NCBI GenBank assembly: GCA_964557955.1
Contig: CAZLCS010000016.1
Location: forward strand, 1-64,000
DNA from: JALOOX01 sp964557955
GTDB lineage: Bacteria; Desulfobacterota; Syntrophobacteria; Syntrophobacterales; Syntrophobacteraceae
DNA: 64,000 nucleotides
Direction of reading: 5' to 3'
Each line of letters begins with the position of its first letter. The first letter of the stretch is position 1. Below the pieces are notes generated by a model. That model was given only the letters and a program-made list of their open reading frames with translations. It had not been told where the DNA came from and searched no databases. Shown here piece by piece: positions 7,975 through 16,067 of the stretch. Position numbers and translations under genes: made by a program.

Positions 7975-8154
7975 TCAATGGACTTCCATGTCGGTGTCAT
8001 GGCTCATGCAGTCCCAGACCCCCCCGGGATCGCATTCCCTGCAGTGGAAATGATCGCCGTAAAGCAGCCGGTGCTCGTACCGGATGGCCTCCTCCAGGGG
8101 CAGGCGGACCCCGCAATGGGCGCAGGTGACGAATTCAGGCTGTTCTTTTTTCAT
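7975..8154 (-). CDS. Small zinc-ribbon-like protein (59 aa)
   Basis: 59 residues from the ATG at 8154; a longer frame upstream lacks a supported start. Two Cys pairs, CAHC (11-14) and CREC (38-41), are arranged as a treble-clef or zinc-ribbon knuckle, with a further Cys at 49 and several His. It converges with the amidotransferase-like gene, leaving 26 bases between stops. Function unknown. It could bind a metal or act as a small adaptor. Confidence 0.6.
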   Translation of the reverse strand: MKKEQPEFVTCAHCGVRLPLEEAIRYEHRLLYGDHFHCRECDPGGVWDCMSHDTDMEVH

Positions 8155-8248
8155 AATGGTCCCGCCCGGGATAAAGGGTGAGCTACAGTTGTGGCCGTCG
8201 TGCTCCTCAGCCGCAAGCTTCAACCATGCTCTATGAATGAGGCCATTT

Positions 8249-8491
8249 TCAGGGTTCAGCAGACTTGTCCGGCTGCTTCGGTCTGTGCATCGGCAACCCG
8301 TAAAGTGTGTCAATAAAATACTGGCAATTCTCGGGGCCCAGCTCCTCAACCTCCCTCCGGAATTTCTTGCAGATTTCGAGACCCTTCTCACGCGCACCTT
8401 CGGGAAAGCCTTCCTCGTCGGAGAGGTACCGTTTCTCGATCTGGTCCAGCTTCTTCATGTACTCTTCGTAGGTGATCTCCTCAATGGCCAT
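8249..8491 (-). CDS. Hypothetical small charged protein
   Basis: 80 residues, highly charged and probably helical, with no cysteine cluster beyond two single Cys (residues 41 and 56). No family recognised. It is read from the ATG at 8491 and is followed downstream by the zinc-ribbon-like protein on the same strand. The three small minus-strand genes 7975-8789 may form one transcript. Confidence 0.55.
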   Translation of the reverse strand: MAIEEITYEEYMKKLDQIEKRYLSDEEGFPEGAREKGLEICKKFRREVEELGPENCQYFIDTLYGLPMHRPKQPDKSAEP

Positions 8492-8504
8492 TCAAAATCC
8501 TCTG

Positions 8505-8789
8505 CTACGGTTTCACACTCTTCTCGAATTCCTTGAGAGCCATCCGTGCGGCCGCAATCAGGTTATAAAAGGTTTCCGATTGATGATGGTCGACTCCACC
8601 GCACCCCATGCTGCCCACCTTGTCAAACACATCCTCGGAATCAATGTAACTGACCAAAGCCTTGGATGCTTCATAGAGCTTCAATACCTGATCGTTCATT
8701 TCTCGCTGCTCCTCGTGATCCAGCAAAACCTCCATTGCGGCGAGCTTGAAACCGGAAACCGTTGCGGCAACAGGAAAGCCTCTTTCCAT
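8505..8789 (-). CDS. Hypothetical small helical protein
   Basis: 94 residues from the ATG at 8789. The alternative upstream frame runs through a repeat and the N gap and is rejected. An internal Met at residue 19 is another possible start. The sequence is mostly helical and acidic, with a CGGVDHHQSET segment near the middle. No family recognised. Its stop is 13 bases before the start of the 80-residue protein, which suggests an operon. Confidence 0.5.
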   Translation of the reverse strand: MERGFPVAATVSGFKLAAMEVLLDHEEQREMNDQVLKLYEASKALVSYIDSEDVFDKVGSMGCGGVDHHQSETFYNLIAAARMALKEFEKSVKP

Positions 8790-8810
8790 TGATGAGTATT
8801 CCGGTCTCAA

Positions 8811-8885
8811 GCGGTGCCACGGGCCAAGCGGAGCTTGCCCGTGGTCGAGGGACATCGCATGGGCAACCCTAGCCTTGCCCATGCC
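8811..8885. repeat. Partial copy of the dispersed repeat
   Basis: This carries the GCCACGGGCCAAGCGGAGCT block and CGCATGGGCAA, as in copies 2 and 3, then breaks off. It lies just before the scaffold gap and closes the accessory locus on the right. Confidence 0.65.
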
Positions 8886-9166
8886 GCCAGCCCACCACCC
8901 CATCCAATGCTGAAAATCAGCCTCCGGCCTGGCGCCNNNNNNNNNNNNNNNNNNNNNNNNNNNNNNNNNNNNNNNNNNNNNNNNNNNNNNNNNNNNNNNN
9001 NNNNNNNNNNNNNNNNNNNNNNNNNNNNNNNNNNNNTGCCGCCAGCCCACCACCCCATCCAATGCTGAAAATCAGCCTCCGGCCTGGCGCCTCACAGCCC
9101 GCGGTCCGGATGCTAAAGAAGCGCTGGCGCCATCCAATGCTGAAAATCAGCCTCCGGCCTGGCGCC
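8882..9166. repeat. Direct repeats around a 100-N scaffold gap
   Basis: A 55-base segment at 8882-8936 (starting TGCCGCCAGCCCACCACCCC) recurs exactly at 9037-9091, with 100 N (8937-9036) between. A 36-base part of it (CATCCAATGCTGAAAATCAG onward) occurs a third time at 9131-9166, overlapping the 3' end of the next gene. The equal flanks suggest an unresolved tandem array, or a false duplication at the contig join. The real length of this stretch is unknown. Confidence 0.85.
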
Positions 9167-10397
9167 CCTTGATTTCCTGGTCTATCTCGGTCTTGAACCG
9201 GGCCAGAAACTCGGTCTTGAATGGTTCAATGGCCATGGCCTCGTCGTAGCGGCCCAGGAAATAAAGGGCCATCCCTTTGAAGATATGGGCCTCCCTGATT
9301 CCGGGGTCTTTCGCCAGGGCCTTATCAAAGTAGGGCAGGCTCTCTTCGTGTCTGGCAAGGCCGAGCAGGGAGTGACCCTTGGCCGTCAGGGCGTGAGCAT
9401 CGTCAGGCTGGCGGATGAGGATACGGTCCAGAAGCCCGATGGCTTCCTCACAGCGGCCCATGTCGTTCAGGGCAAGCGCCTTCAGCTGAACGGCACTGAA
9501 ATTTTCCGGCCGCAGGGTGAGCTCCTTGTCGCAGCAATAAACCGCCTCTTCCAGCAGCCCTTTTTCGGCGAGGCCTCTCGCACCTTCCATCCAGGTCATC
9601 CGTCCGTCCTCAGGCACTTCGAGGATCTTCATCATCACGCCTTCGTAGGTTTCCTCCACTGCACGTTTGCCGGTGACGGCCACGGGCACGCCGTGGCCCG
9701 GGAGGACGTGGGCGATGTCCTTCCTCAGCAACTGCTTCAGACCGTAAAGGTAGTGGTCGAGCCGTCCTCCGGCGTTCTTGTCAGCCTCGCCGATGGAATC
9801 CGGGAGGACGGTATCTCCGGTAATGAGGGTCCGAGTCGCTTCATGATACAGGCAAATCCCGTCGATAGTGTGACCGGGCGTGTGGATCACCTCCCAAGGG
9901 AACCCGCTCAGCTCGAGAATTTCTCCCCCCTTCAGCTCCTTCGGGGGGAATCCTGCTTCCGTGATCAAATCCTTGAATTCTCTCGGGCCTCCGGCGTGCA
10001 TGATGATCTCGACCTGCTTGCTTTCCATGATGGGAGGAAACCTCAGCATCTCGAAGACCCCCATGCAGTGGTCCCGGTGGCCGTGGGTGAGCACGATCTT
10101 CCTGATGTCGAGGGGACTGTACCCCAGCTTCTCGAGCTCCATGAAGATCGTGTAGTCGTTGCCCGGGTCCACCAGGGTGATGTAGTCCCCAGACAGTGCA
10201 TAAACATTGCTGGAGTGGTGATACCCAATAAGGAATCTGCTGTTATCAAAAACGGGGTGCCGCACTTCCAGAATCTCACCGATCGACAGCCATCCGGGAT
10301 GATCCGGCTCCTCCTCGGGGACTCCTGCATCTTCGAACAGTGCGTAGAACTCCTGCTTTTCCTCTTGGGTATCGTCATCTGTCGGTTTCTGCGTCAT
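9147..10397 (-). CDS. Metallo-beta-lactamase-fold hydrolase fused to TPR repeats
   Basis: 416 residues. The metal-binding signature HGHRDH (about 105-110), a downstream HTPGH, a GDT segment and a final GHG give a complete binuclear MBL-fold site as in glyoxalase-II-like hydrolases. After about residue 270 come several TPR units (LRPENFSAVQLKALALNDMG and two more), so the C-terminal part is a protein-interaction module. No signal peptide is seen. The substrate is unknown; MBL-TPR fusions are not specific for one reaction. Its 3' end overlaps one unit of the repeat that surrounds the assembly gap. Confidence 0.82.
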   Translation of the reverse strand: MTQKPTDDDTQEEKQEFYALFEDAGVPEEEPDHPGWLSIGEILEVRHPVFDNSRFLIGYHHSSNVYALSGDYITLVDPGNDYTIFMELEKLGYSPLDIRKIVLTHGHRDHCMGVFEMLRFPPIMESKQVEIIMHAGGPREFKDLITEAGFPPKELKGGEILELSGFPWEVIHTPGHTIDGICLYHEATRTLITGDTVLPDSIGEADKNAGGRLDHYLYGLKQLLRKDIAHVLPGHGVPVAVTGKRAVEETYEGVMMKILEVPEDGRMTWMEGARGLAEKGLLEEAVYCCDKELTLRPENFSAVQLKALALNDMGRCEEAIGLLDRILIRQPDDAHALTAKGHSLLGLARHEESLPYFDKALAKDPGIREAHIFKGMALYFLGRYDEAMAIEPFKTEFLARFKTEIDQEIKGRQAGG

Positions 10398-10542
10398 CTC
10401 GTATCCTCTATCCCAGTTTCAACCGATCCTGTTCCTTGTCGTTTCAGGCCCGGAATGATTACCGGACGATCTCTGCGGTTGAGAGACAATCTTAAAGTTG
10501 GCTATACCCGTAGAGGATGAGATGTTGTGTTCTTTGCAGGTC

Positions 10543-10626
10543 TCTGGATTCCGGCTTGAAGACTGCCGGAATGACGTCAGAGGCGATATCCACGAACGTC
10601 ATGCCGGCGAAAGCCGGCATCCAGGT
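10543..10626. repeat. Partial palindromic copy of the dispersed repeat
   Basis: GATTCCGGCTTGAAGACTGC and GGAATGACG, followed by CATGCCGGCGAAAGCCGGCA TCCAGG, correspond to the palindromic interior of copies 2 and 3. It occupies the gap between the MBL-TPR gene and the terminator of the CoA-transferase operon. Nothing else is seen in 10398-10758. Confidence 0.65.
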
Positions 10627-10758
10627 TGTTTACCGAAACGCCACTTCTCAGCCTCAACGCGTATAATACAACAACGAGATTCTTTGTCATTGCGCGATAA
10701 GCTATAGACTGCACATGACCAAATAACAAGAGTGTTTCCGCCTCGCGCTTGCAGGCAC

Positions 10759-10799
10759 AAAAAACCCCCTCCTCGGGGGAGCCGAAAAGGGGGTTTAAA
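10759..10799 (-). terminator. Rho-independent terminator of the CoA-transferase operon
   Basis: On the minus strand AAACCCCCT pairs with AGGGGGTTT and runs directly into a T tract (GGGGGTTTTTT). An inner CTCCCCCGAGG segment offers extra pairing. It lies about 60 bases after the last gene of the operon (stop at 10863). Confidence 0.8.
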
Positions 10800-10862
10800 G
10801 TTCAGTGATGCCCCTTCCATGATCTTACGGATTGGGGATCTGCTCTGCTCGAGTGGCAAGCC

Positions 10863-11285
10863 CTAGCCGATGTAGTCCAGCGTATAGCCCATCTTCATCT
10901 TGTCCGACGGCCACCACTTCTTGCTGACCTTCTCCTGGCCGGGATACACTTCCTTGCCGTCGATCCTGTCGATCAGCAGCTCCAGGAAATGGAACTCCGT
11001 TATCATGTACTTCTTGATGAAGTCAGCCGGCAGCAGCACCACAAGCCCGGTTTCCTTGGAGCATTCCCATTCGAAATCCTCGTTGGGCGCCGCCACCTCC
11101 TGGCCGGTTTTGCCCGAATAGATCTTGAGCACCTTGCCTTCGACCTTCATTCTGGGCTTCATTCCAAACTCGTGATACAGCTCGTCGGATATATGCCACC
11201 AACAGGCTCTGGCGTTGGCAGCGACATACGCTTTAACGAGCATGGGGTCAAAGCCGCAGACCACCACACGGCATTTCTCTGGCAT
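10863..11285 (-). CDS. Hypothetical protein of CoA-transferase operon (140 aa)
   Basis: 140 residues with no recognised family. Conserved-looking features are a Cys-containing N-terminus (KCRVVVCGFDP), a WW pair, and a long C-terminal segment rich in aromatic and Lys residues. A perfect AGGAGG site precedes the ATG. It is the last gene of the six-gene run that starts at 15232 and is followed by the terminator. It may be a small subunit or chaperone of the CoA-transferase complex (inference from position). Confidence 0.7.
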   Translation of the reverse strand: MPEKCRVVVCGFDPMLVKAYVAANARACWWHISDELYHEFGMKPRMKVEGKVLKIYSGKTGQEVAAPNEDFEWECSKETGLVVLLPADFIKKYMITEFHFLELLIDRIDGKEVYPGQEKVSKKWWPSDKMKMGYTLDYIG

Positions 11286-11298
11286 GTGATACCTCCTT

Positions 11299-11577
11299 CT
11301 AGCTTGGGCTGGTCTCGATTTGCCTCATCTGGTCGCGAAGGACCTCGACCTGACCGAAGCAATAAACCATGAACTCCGTGGCCTCGGCACTGGTCAGGTG
11401 ATTGGTCTCGTACAACCTCCTGACATAGGGGTAGAGATTCATCTGGATTTCTTCCCGGAACTCCAGCAGGACATGTTCGTTGTCGTCGCCGGGCTCCGCC
11501 CAGCCCAGAAAGCTGGTCTTCCAGTTGTTCAACATCCCCCTGAGGACTTCGAGCTCTTTGCGGACATTGTCTTCCAT
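11299..11577 (-). CDS. Hypothetical small protein of CoA-transferase operon (92 aa)
   Basis: 92 residues from the ATG at 11577, one base after the stop of the previous gene and preceded by GAAGAAGG. It is acidic and helical; no family recognised. A start further upstream would overlap the preceding gene and is rejected. The tight packing suggests co-translation with the neighbours. Confidence 0.7.
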   Translation of the reverse strand: MEDNVRKELEVLRGMLNNWKTSFLGWAEPGDDNEHVLLEFREEIQMNLYPYVRRLYETNHLTSAEATEFMVYCFGQVEVLRDQMRQIETSPS

Positions 11578-11578
11578 G

Positions 11579-11815
11579 CTAGGCCTTCTTCCTCGCGTCA
11601 AATGCATAGCACTTCTTGATCACGTTGAAATCCGCGACGCACCAGTAATGGGGCCAGTGGATCTTCTTGCACCAGCCGATGATGTCTGCAGGCGGGAACT
11701 TGGAGCCCTTGAGGACCGGCTTCAGATGTTTGCAGTTCCAGCATATATGGGAAGTTTGTTTCTCCGGAATCAATACAGTATCCAGGAATTCTTCCGGCGT
11801 CAGGTCCTGTGTCAT
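11579..11815 (-). CDS. Hypothetical small Cys-containing protein (78 aa)
   Basis: 78 residues. A CWNC pair (25-28) and later single Cys at 49, 59 and 69 suggest a metal-binding knuckle. The segment ICWNCKHLKPVLKGSKFPP resembles the short Cys/His-containing proteins that bind iron or zinc. GAAAGGAG precedes the ATG. It belongs to the CoA-transferase operon; function unknown. Confidence 0.7.
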   Translation of the reverse strand: MTQDLTPEEFLDTVLIPEKQTSHICWNCKHLKPVLKGSKFPPADIIGWCKKIHWPHYWCVADFNVIKKCYAFDARKKA

Positions 11816-11834
11816 GCAACACTCCTTTCTTCAG

Positions 11835-12320
11835 CTACCAGTCCTTGACTTCGCCTGCAGCCAGCTTCTTCTGGTATTCCTCCCAGACTTCAGGCGACAG
11901 TTTTTGAATGTCCCAGTTGAAGCCGAAACTTCCGGCCAGGCCGGCCGAAGGGGGTTGCGGGCGCCATCCGCGGACGGGCCTCCCGCGGATGCTGAATTTC
12001 ACCATGTCGGCAACGCCCTTGAGCTGAGCTCTCGGCTTGCACTCGTAGGGCCGGGTGCGACCCTCGACGCCGGGTCGGTAGTTGGAGTAGCCGTCATAGG
12101 GCTTGTCGGCGTAAAGGGGCATGATATCCGGCTCTTCACCGGGTCTTTCTTCAGGCCCCTTGTACATGAAGCCCTGGATCATGTGGATGTAATAGACCGT
12201 TTTGCACTCGGCACAGTTGATCTTCCCTTCCCAGTTCCAGAAGCAGTAGGGATCCAGATAATTGATCGTGTCGCAAGGTTTGCCACCCACTTCCTTCTTG
12301 CACCAAATGATATCACACAC
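11835..12320 (-). CDS. Hypothetical Cys-rich protein of CoA-transferase operon (161 aa)
   Basis: 161 residues from a GTG start at 12320 with AAGGAGG five bases upstream. The N-terminal half has Cys at 2, 7, 16, 26, 36 and 39 (the last pair in CAEC), consistent with one or two zinc or Fe-S sites. The middle is Pro/Tyr-rich and the end is a charged helix. No family recognised. It directly follows the two CoA-transferase-like genes, so a role as an electron-transfer or structural partner is possible but unproven. Confidence 0.7.
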   Translation of the reverse strand: MCDIIWCKKEVGGKPCDTINYLDPYCFWNWEGKINCAECKTVYYIHMIQGFMYKGPEERPGEEPDIMPLYADKPYDGYSNYRPGVEGRTRPYECKPRAQLKGVADMVKFSIRGRPVRGWRPQPPSAGLAGSFGFNWDIQKLSPEVWEEYQKKLAAGEVKDW

Positions 12321-12332
12321 GGTCGCCTCCTT

Positions 12333-13748
12333 CTAGATGTAGGCCTTGTCATACCACTCTTGGATCTTGGAGAGCGGAATGCCGAGCATGTCGTGGTAAA
12401 TCTTCTTGTTGTCGGCGCCGACCGGACGCCAGTGCCAGTTGATCCGCCTCGGGGTCTTCTCCATGTGTCCGCAGCTGTAGCCTGCCTGGAGCAGCATGTC
12501 GCCGAAGAGGGGATCGTCCAGCCAGCGGACCGTGCCTCTTTCCCGGAAGTGAGGACTTTCGTAAACTTCGCGGTCGTTTCGAACCGGCTCGGCCAGGAGA
12601 CCCGCATCATTCAAGATCTTGCAGACTTGCGATCGGGATTTGTCGGCAGCCCATCTTTCCAGAGCGCCGTAGATCTCCACCTGAGCCTCGCCCTCGACGC
12701 GGTCCTTATGAGCCTTGTACTTGTCATAAAGGTCGGTCATGCCGGTGATGGCACAGAGCTCCTTGAAATCCGCATCCTGGAAGGCGCTGACCATTGCATA
12801 GCGTGCACAGAACTTGTCCTGCGGATTCTCGGCGTCGGGGAAATCCGACTTGCCGCACAGGATGATGCCGTGCACCGCGAGCTGCGTATCCCAGTTGCCC
12901 CAACGCTGCCGCACGATGCCGAACTTGCCGTACATCGTCGTGGTGTAGCCGAGCATCCGGGTGGGCACCTGCACCTGGGAGAATTCGATCATTGTGCCCA
13001 GGCCTGTTTTCCGGCGATGGTGGATGGCCGCCAGGATGGAGGCCGTGATGAGGTTGCCCGACTGCCAGTCGATGACCCAGTTGGAGTGCTTGGTGCAGTG
13101 GCCGCCCATGAACTCGTGCATGCCGGTGACCGAAGCGAGGCCCGCGTGGGCCTGTCCCAGGATGTCGTAGGAGCCGCCGAAGATCTTGGGACCGTAGCCG
13201 AAACCGCCGCCCCAGACATAGATGAACCGGGGGTTGATTTCGCTGAGATACCGGTAGCTCATTTTCCACTTGTCGAGAGTCCCCGGCCGGTAGAGCTCGG
13301 TGAGGCCGTCAAACTTCTTCACCAGCCCGTAGAAGATCTCCACCATCTCGGGAATGTGATAATCCATCGTGATGAAGTACTTGTTGGGGTTGGCATTGGT
13401 GAATCCCAGGCCAGTACCCGTCATGGGACGGGTATCGTGGAGGGGATAGAGATAGCACTCGTTGAAGGGAGACGTGTGCCGCATGGCGTCGCCCATCCGG
13501 GGCATCTCGATCTTGACGCACTCGGCCCCGAGCTCCGCCAGGTTGGCGACGGAATGAGGCGTGAAGATGTACATGGTGCAGCTCAGCCACTTGATCCCTT
13601 TGAGGGCCGTCGGCTTGGTGTGCTCGTTGCCCACGTCGAAGAGCTTCTTGCAATACTCCTCGTAAGGCATCTTCCACTCTTCCATCTCACCCTTGCTTTT
13701 GGGGCCCGGCAAATCTTCGATATTCGTGACTCTTGGATCTTTTGCCAT
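12333..13748 (-). CDS. Class III CoA-transferase-like subunit (CaiB/BaiF family)
   Basis: 471 residues. The N-terminal half follows the family III CoA-transferase pattern (NLAELGAECVKIE, then YVWGGGFGYGP). The catalytic Asp that forms the acyl anhydride is probably Asp195 in GGSYDILGQA. A conserved region near 250 (TKHSNWVIDWQSGN) and the C-terminal domain complete the fold. Its start overlaps the stop of the sister subunit by one base (TGATG), so a heteromeric enzyme like the BbsEF pair of benzylsuccinate activation is plausible. The acid that is activated is unknown. Confidence 0.83.
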   Translation of the reverse strand: MAKDPRVTNIEDLPGPKSKGEMEEWKMPYEEYCKKLFDVGNEHTKPTALKGIKWLSCTMYIFTPHSVANLAELGAECVKIEMPRMGDAMRHTSPFNECYLYPLHDTRPMTGTGLGFTNANPNKYFITMDYHIPEMVEIFYGLVKKFDGLTELYRPGTLDKWKMSYRYLSEINPRFIYVWGGGFGYGPKIFGGSYDILGQAHAGLASVTGMHEFMGGHCTKHSNWVIDWQSGNLITASILAAIHHRRKTGLGTMIEFSQVQVPTRMLGYTTTMYGKFGIVRQRWGNWDTQLAVHGIILCGKSDFPDAENPQDKFCARYAMVSAFQDADFKELCAITGMTDLYDKYKAHKDRVEGEAQVEIYGALERWAADKSRSQVCKILNDAGLLAEPVRNDREVYESPHFRERGTVRWLDDPLFGDMLLQAGYSCGHMEKTPRRINWHWRPVGADNKKIYHDMLGIPLSKIQEWYDKAYI

Positions 13749-15232
13749 CAGATCACCCCCTTCTGTTTCATCTCATTCACCCTGTTCTGACCCATTCCGG
13801 TCCACTTCAGGTAGATCTCGTAGTTGTCTTGTCCCAGATCGCGACCCATCCATTTGCATCGGAAGGGCGCGCGAAGTTGATAGGACGACGGGCTGGAAGC
13901 GATCAACAGCGGACCGTAGTCGGTCTCATGGACGTAAATCCAGGGACGGTACTTGAAGTGGGGGAACTCGCAGACTTCGTCGATGAACATGACGGGACCG
14001 GCCGCCAGCTGGTATTCGAGAAGCTTGGTCTCCGCCTCGACCCGGTTGGTGTCCCGCAGCCAGCTTGCGGTCAGGGAGTACGTCTTGATGAGGGCGTGCA
14101 GAGCATTCCGGGCGCCCATCTCTTTCAGGAACGGGTCTTCGTGGATCAGCCGGCCGAACTGGGTGAACTCGCGCTCCAGGCAGAAGCCGATATTGTACCA
14201 GAGTTTGTCCGTCTGGCCGCCGATCATCATGTACCCGTCTTTGCAGGGGTTCCAGGCGTACTGGTTCAGGTTGGGGTCCCAGCCTCCCGACCGGGCCTTG
14301 ATGCTGGCGTTGAACCCGTACCAGGTGATGTCGAAGTCGAGAATGTCCATGAGCGTTTCAGCGCCCGTGACCTCGATCATCTGGCCCGTTCCGCCCAGTT
14401 CGTCTCTCCAGTAAAGGGCCGCCAGGGCGTTCACGAAGCCTTGCCCCCCGGCCACATAGTCAGCCAGCCAGATGCCCGAACGGGTCGGATCACCACCCCT
14501 GCCGCGGGGAAGAAGGTCCTGGGCCAGACCGGTGTTGTGGATCCACGAGTTGGCGCAGCTGGCGAAGGGCTCCAGCTCCCACTGGCCGAACTTGGACTGC
14601 TTGTCCTTCCAGGGGCCCCACTGACCCATCATGCCGACCCAGACGTAAACCATCTTCGGATTGGCATCCTTGAGCTGCCGATAACCGATCCCCAGGCCGT
14701 CCATGTAGCCGGGAGGCATGCCGTCGATGAGCACGTCGACGTTCTGGGCCATCTTCTTGAATATCTCGCGACCCTCTTCGGTCTCCACGTCCAGCGTGAC
14801 GGCGTACTTGTTGACCATTTCGTTGACGAACTCCATGCCGCATTTCTCGCCCGTCTCCTTGTTGGTCAGCATGTACTCTTCACGGCCGAAAGGCGACAGC
14901 TTCCTCAAGGGATCGCCGCTCGGGGGCTCGATGGCCACGACCTCGGCCCCGGCTTCCCCGAAGAGCGAAGCACAGAACTTATGGCCCAGACGCCAGAGGC
15001 CGATGTCCAGGACCCTCAGCCCGGAGAGGGCCTCATCCTTTGCATAACGCTTTTCGAATCTCAGGTTGTCCTCGGCCCAGTCGCAGAACTCCAACGCCTT
15101 CCTTCTCTCATACACCGGTTTGACCTGGTCATAGGAAGGCGGCGGGGTGACCGGGTAAGGCCTGACATCCATATCCATCAGACCAATGGTATCGGCCCGG
15201 CTGTTGATTTCGATCTCTCGGATTTCTGGCAT
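13748..15232 (-). CDS. Class III CoA-transferase-like subunit, possibly inactive
   Basis: 494 residues. Family III CoA-transferase features: LSGLRVLDIG (69-78), GEAGAEVVAIEPPSGDPLR (92-110), and DVLIDGMPPGYMDGLGIGY (166-184). Where the partner has its catalytic Asp, this protein reads KFGQWELEPF around residue 219. The Asp seems absent, perhaps replaced by Glu, so it may be the non-catalytic or altered half of a heteromer. It is the first gene of a six-gene minus-strand operon and has GGAGG before its ATG. Parallel cases are the two-subunit CoA transferases of anaerobic aromatic and alkylsuccinate pathways. Confidence 0.8.
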   Translation of the reverse strand: MPEIREIEINSRADTIGLMDMDVRPYPVTPPPSYDQVKPVYERRKALEFCDWAEDNLRFEKRYAKDEALSGLRVLDIGLWRLGHKFCASLFGEAGAEVVAIEPPSGDPLRKLSPFGREEYMLTNKETGEKCGMEFVNEMVNKYAVTLDVETEEGREIFKKMAQNVDVLIDGMPPGYMDGLGIGYRQLKDANPKMVYVWVGMMGQWGPWKDKQSKFGQWELEPFASCANSWIHNTGLAQDLLPRGRGGDPTRSGIWLADYVAGGQGFVNALAALYWRDELGGTGQMIEVTGAETLMDILDFDITWYGFNASIKARSGGWDPNLNQYAWNPCKDGYMMIGGQTDKLWYNIGFCLEREFTQFGRLIHEDPFLKEMGARNALHALIKTYSLTASWLRDTNRVEAETKLLEYQLAAGPVMFIDEVCEFPHFKYRPWIYVHETDYGPLLIASSPSSYQLRAPFRCKWMGRDLGQDNYEIYLKWTGMGQNRVNEMKQKGVI

Positions 15233-16067
15233 ATCTTACCTCCACTGGTTAGAACCCAACTCAAGTTTTGATCCAGAGTTCTCAGTCTAGAGGAACGGCC
15301 ACGATCCTCTCCGCGCGGTGCTTTTCACCTCCTTTCCTGTCCGAAGTCGGCCCGAATCGGCTCAGGACGAGAAGCCACGGGGCTTCATCCCGTGTGCGGG
15401 CCACCCGCCTTGTGCTGTTCAGGCCGCAAAATGGCCACCTGTATTGCGTTGATCTTTCTGACTCAGACTGTTGAGAGGGGCCTGATGAGTGTGGTCAATG
15501 AACGAGCAGCTCGGTCGCGCGGTACGACAGGGAACGACGAGTGCGATTGGGCAACGGGAGCTCGCGGAGCAAGTTTTACATCCAAATCGATCCCACTTCT
15601 TCGGAAACGACACCGATCCCTTCCGTCTAGTGCAAATCACCTCCTTTCCCGCAAGGACCAAACTCAGAAAAGCGGACAGGATAAGAGAGCCTGTTGCCGC
15701 CCAGAAGTTACAAGCCCCATTTATTCCGGGGCGGGCCACGGTATGGACGCATGATTGCGTTTGAACGGCACTTCTAAAGACGACTCAGAAGGGCATGAGG
15801 AGCATTGTCAAGCTACCAGCGATTCACTTGCATCATGTAGCAATGAACAATGAGATCGATTGAGCGAACAGCGCTCGCGGAGGAGGTCGATTTCGGATAT
15901 CTGCAGCATAGGATTAGCAACGCTTATATCCAGCGTCCTCAACATACCCGACATCACGCTCATGTCAAGACAAAATGGATATTGTGATTCTTTTCCTTTT
16001 CCGCTAAATGGGCAATCTGTATGGATTTTTGGCTTTGCGTGAAATTAAATGCAATAAAATCAACATC
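15233..16067. other. Intergenic region without a supported gene
   Basis: Roughly 830 bases upstream of the CoA-transferase operon. Two perfect Shine-Dalgarno-like GGAAAGGAGGTGA strings occur on the minus strand (near 15335 and 15645), but neither is followed by a start codon opening a credible frame. A small CACGGG...CCCGTG hairpin lies near 15376. The operon promoter is probably here, but I cannot place it. Confidence 0.5.

Noticed and set aside
10600..10630. CRISPR-like short palindromes (CATGCCGGC...GCCGGCATCC)
   Set aside because: They belong to the dispersed repeat family; there is no regular spacer array anywhere in the window.
11667..13790. Long plus-strand open frame opposite the CoA-transferase operon (also 13733-15271)
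   Set aside because: It is the antisense shadow of GC-rich genes with clear families and ribosome sites on the minus strand.
15300..15660. Two GGAAAGGAGGTGA strings as ribosome sites or 16S rRNA 3' ends
   Set aside because: No start codon or credible frame follows, and the surrounding sequence does not match 16S rRNA.
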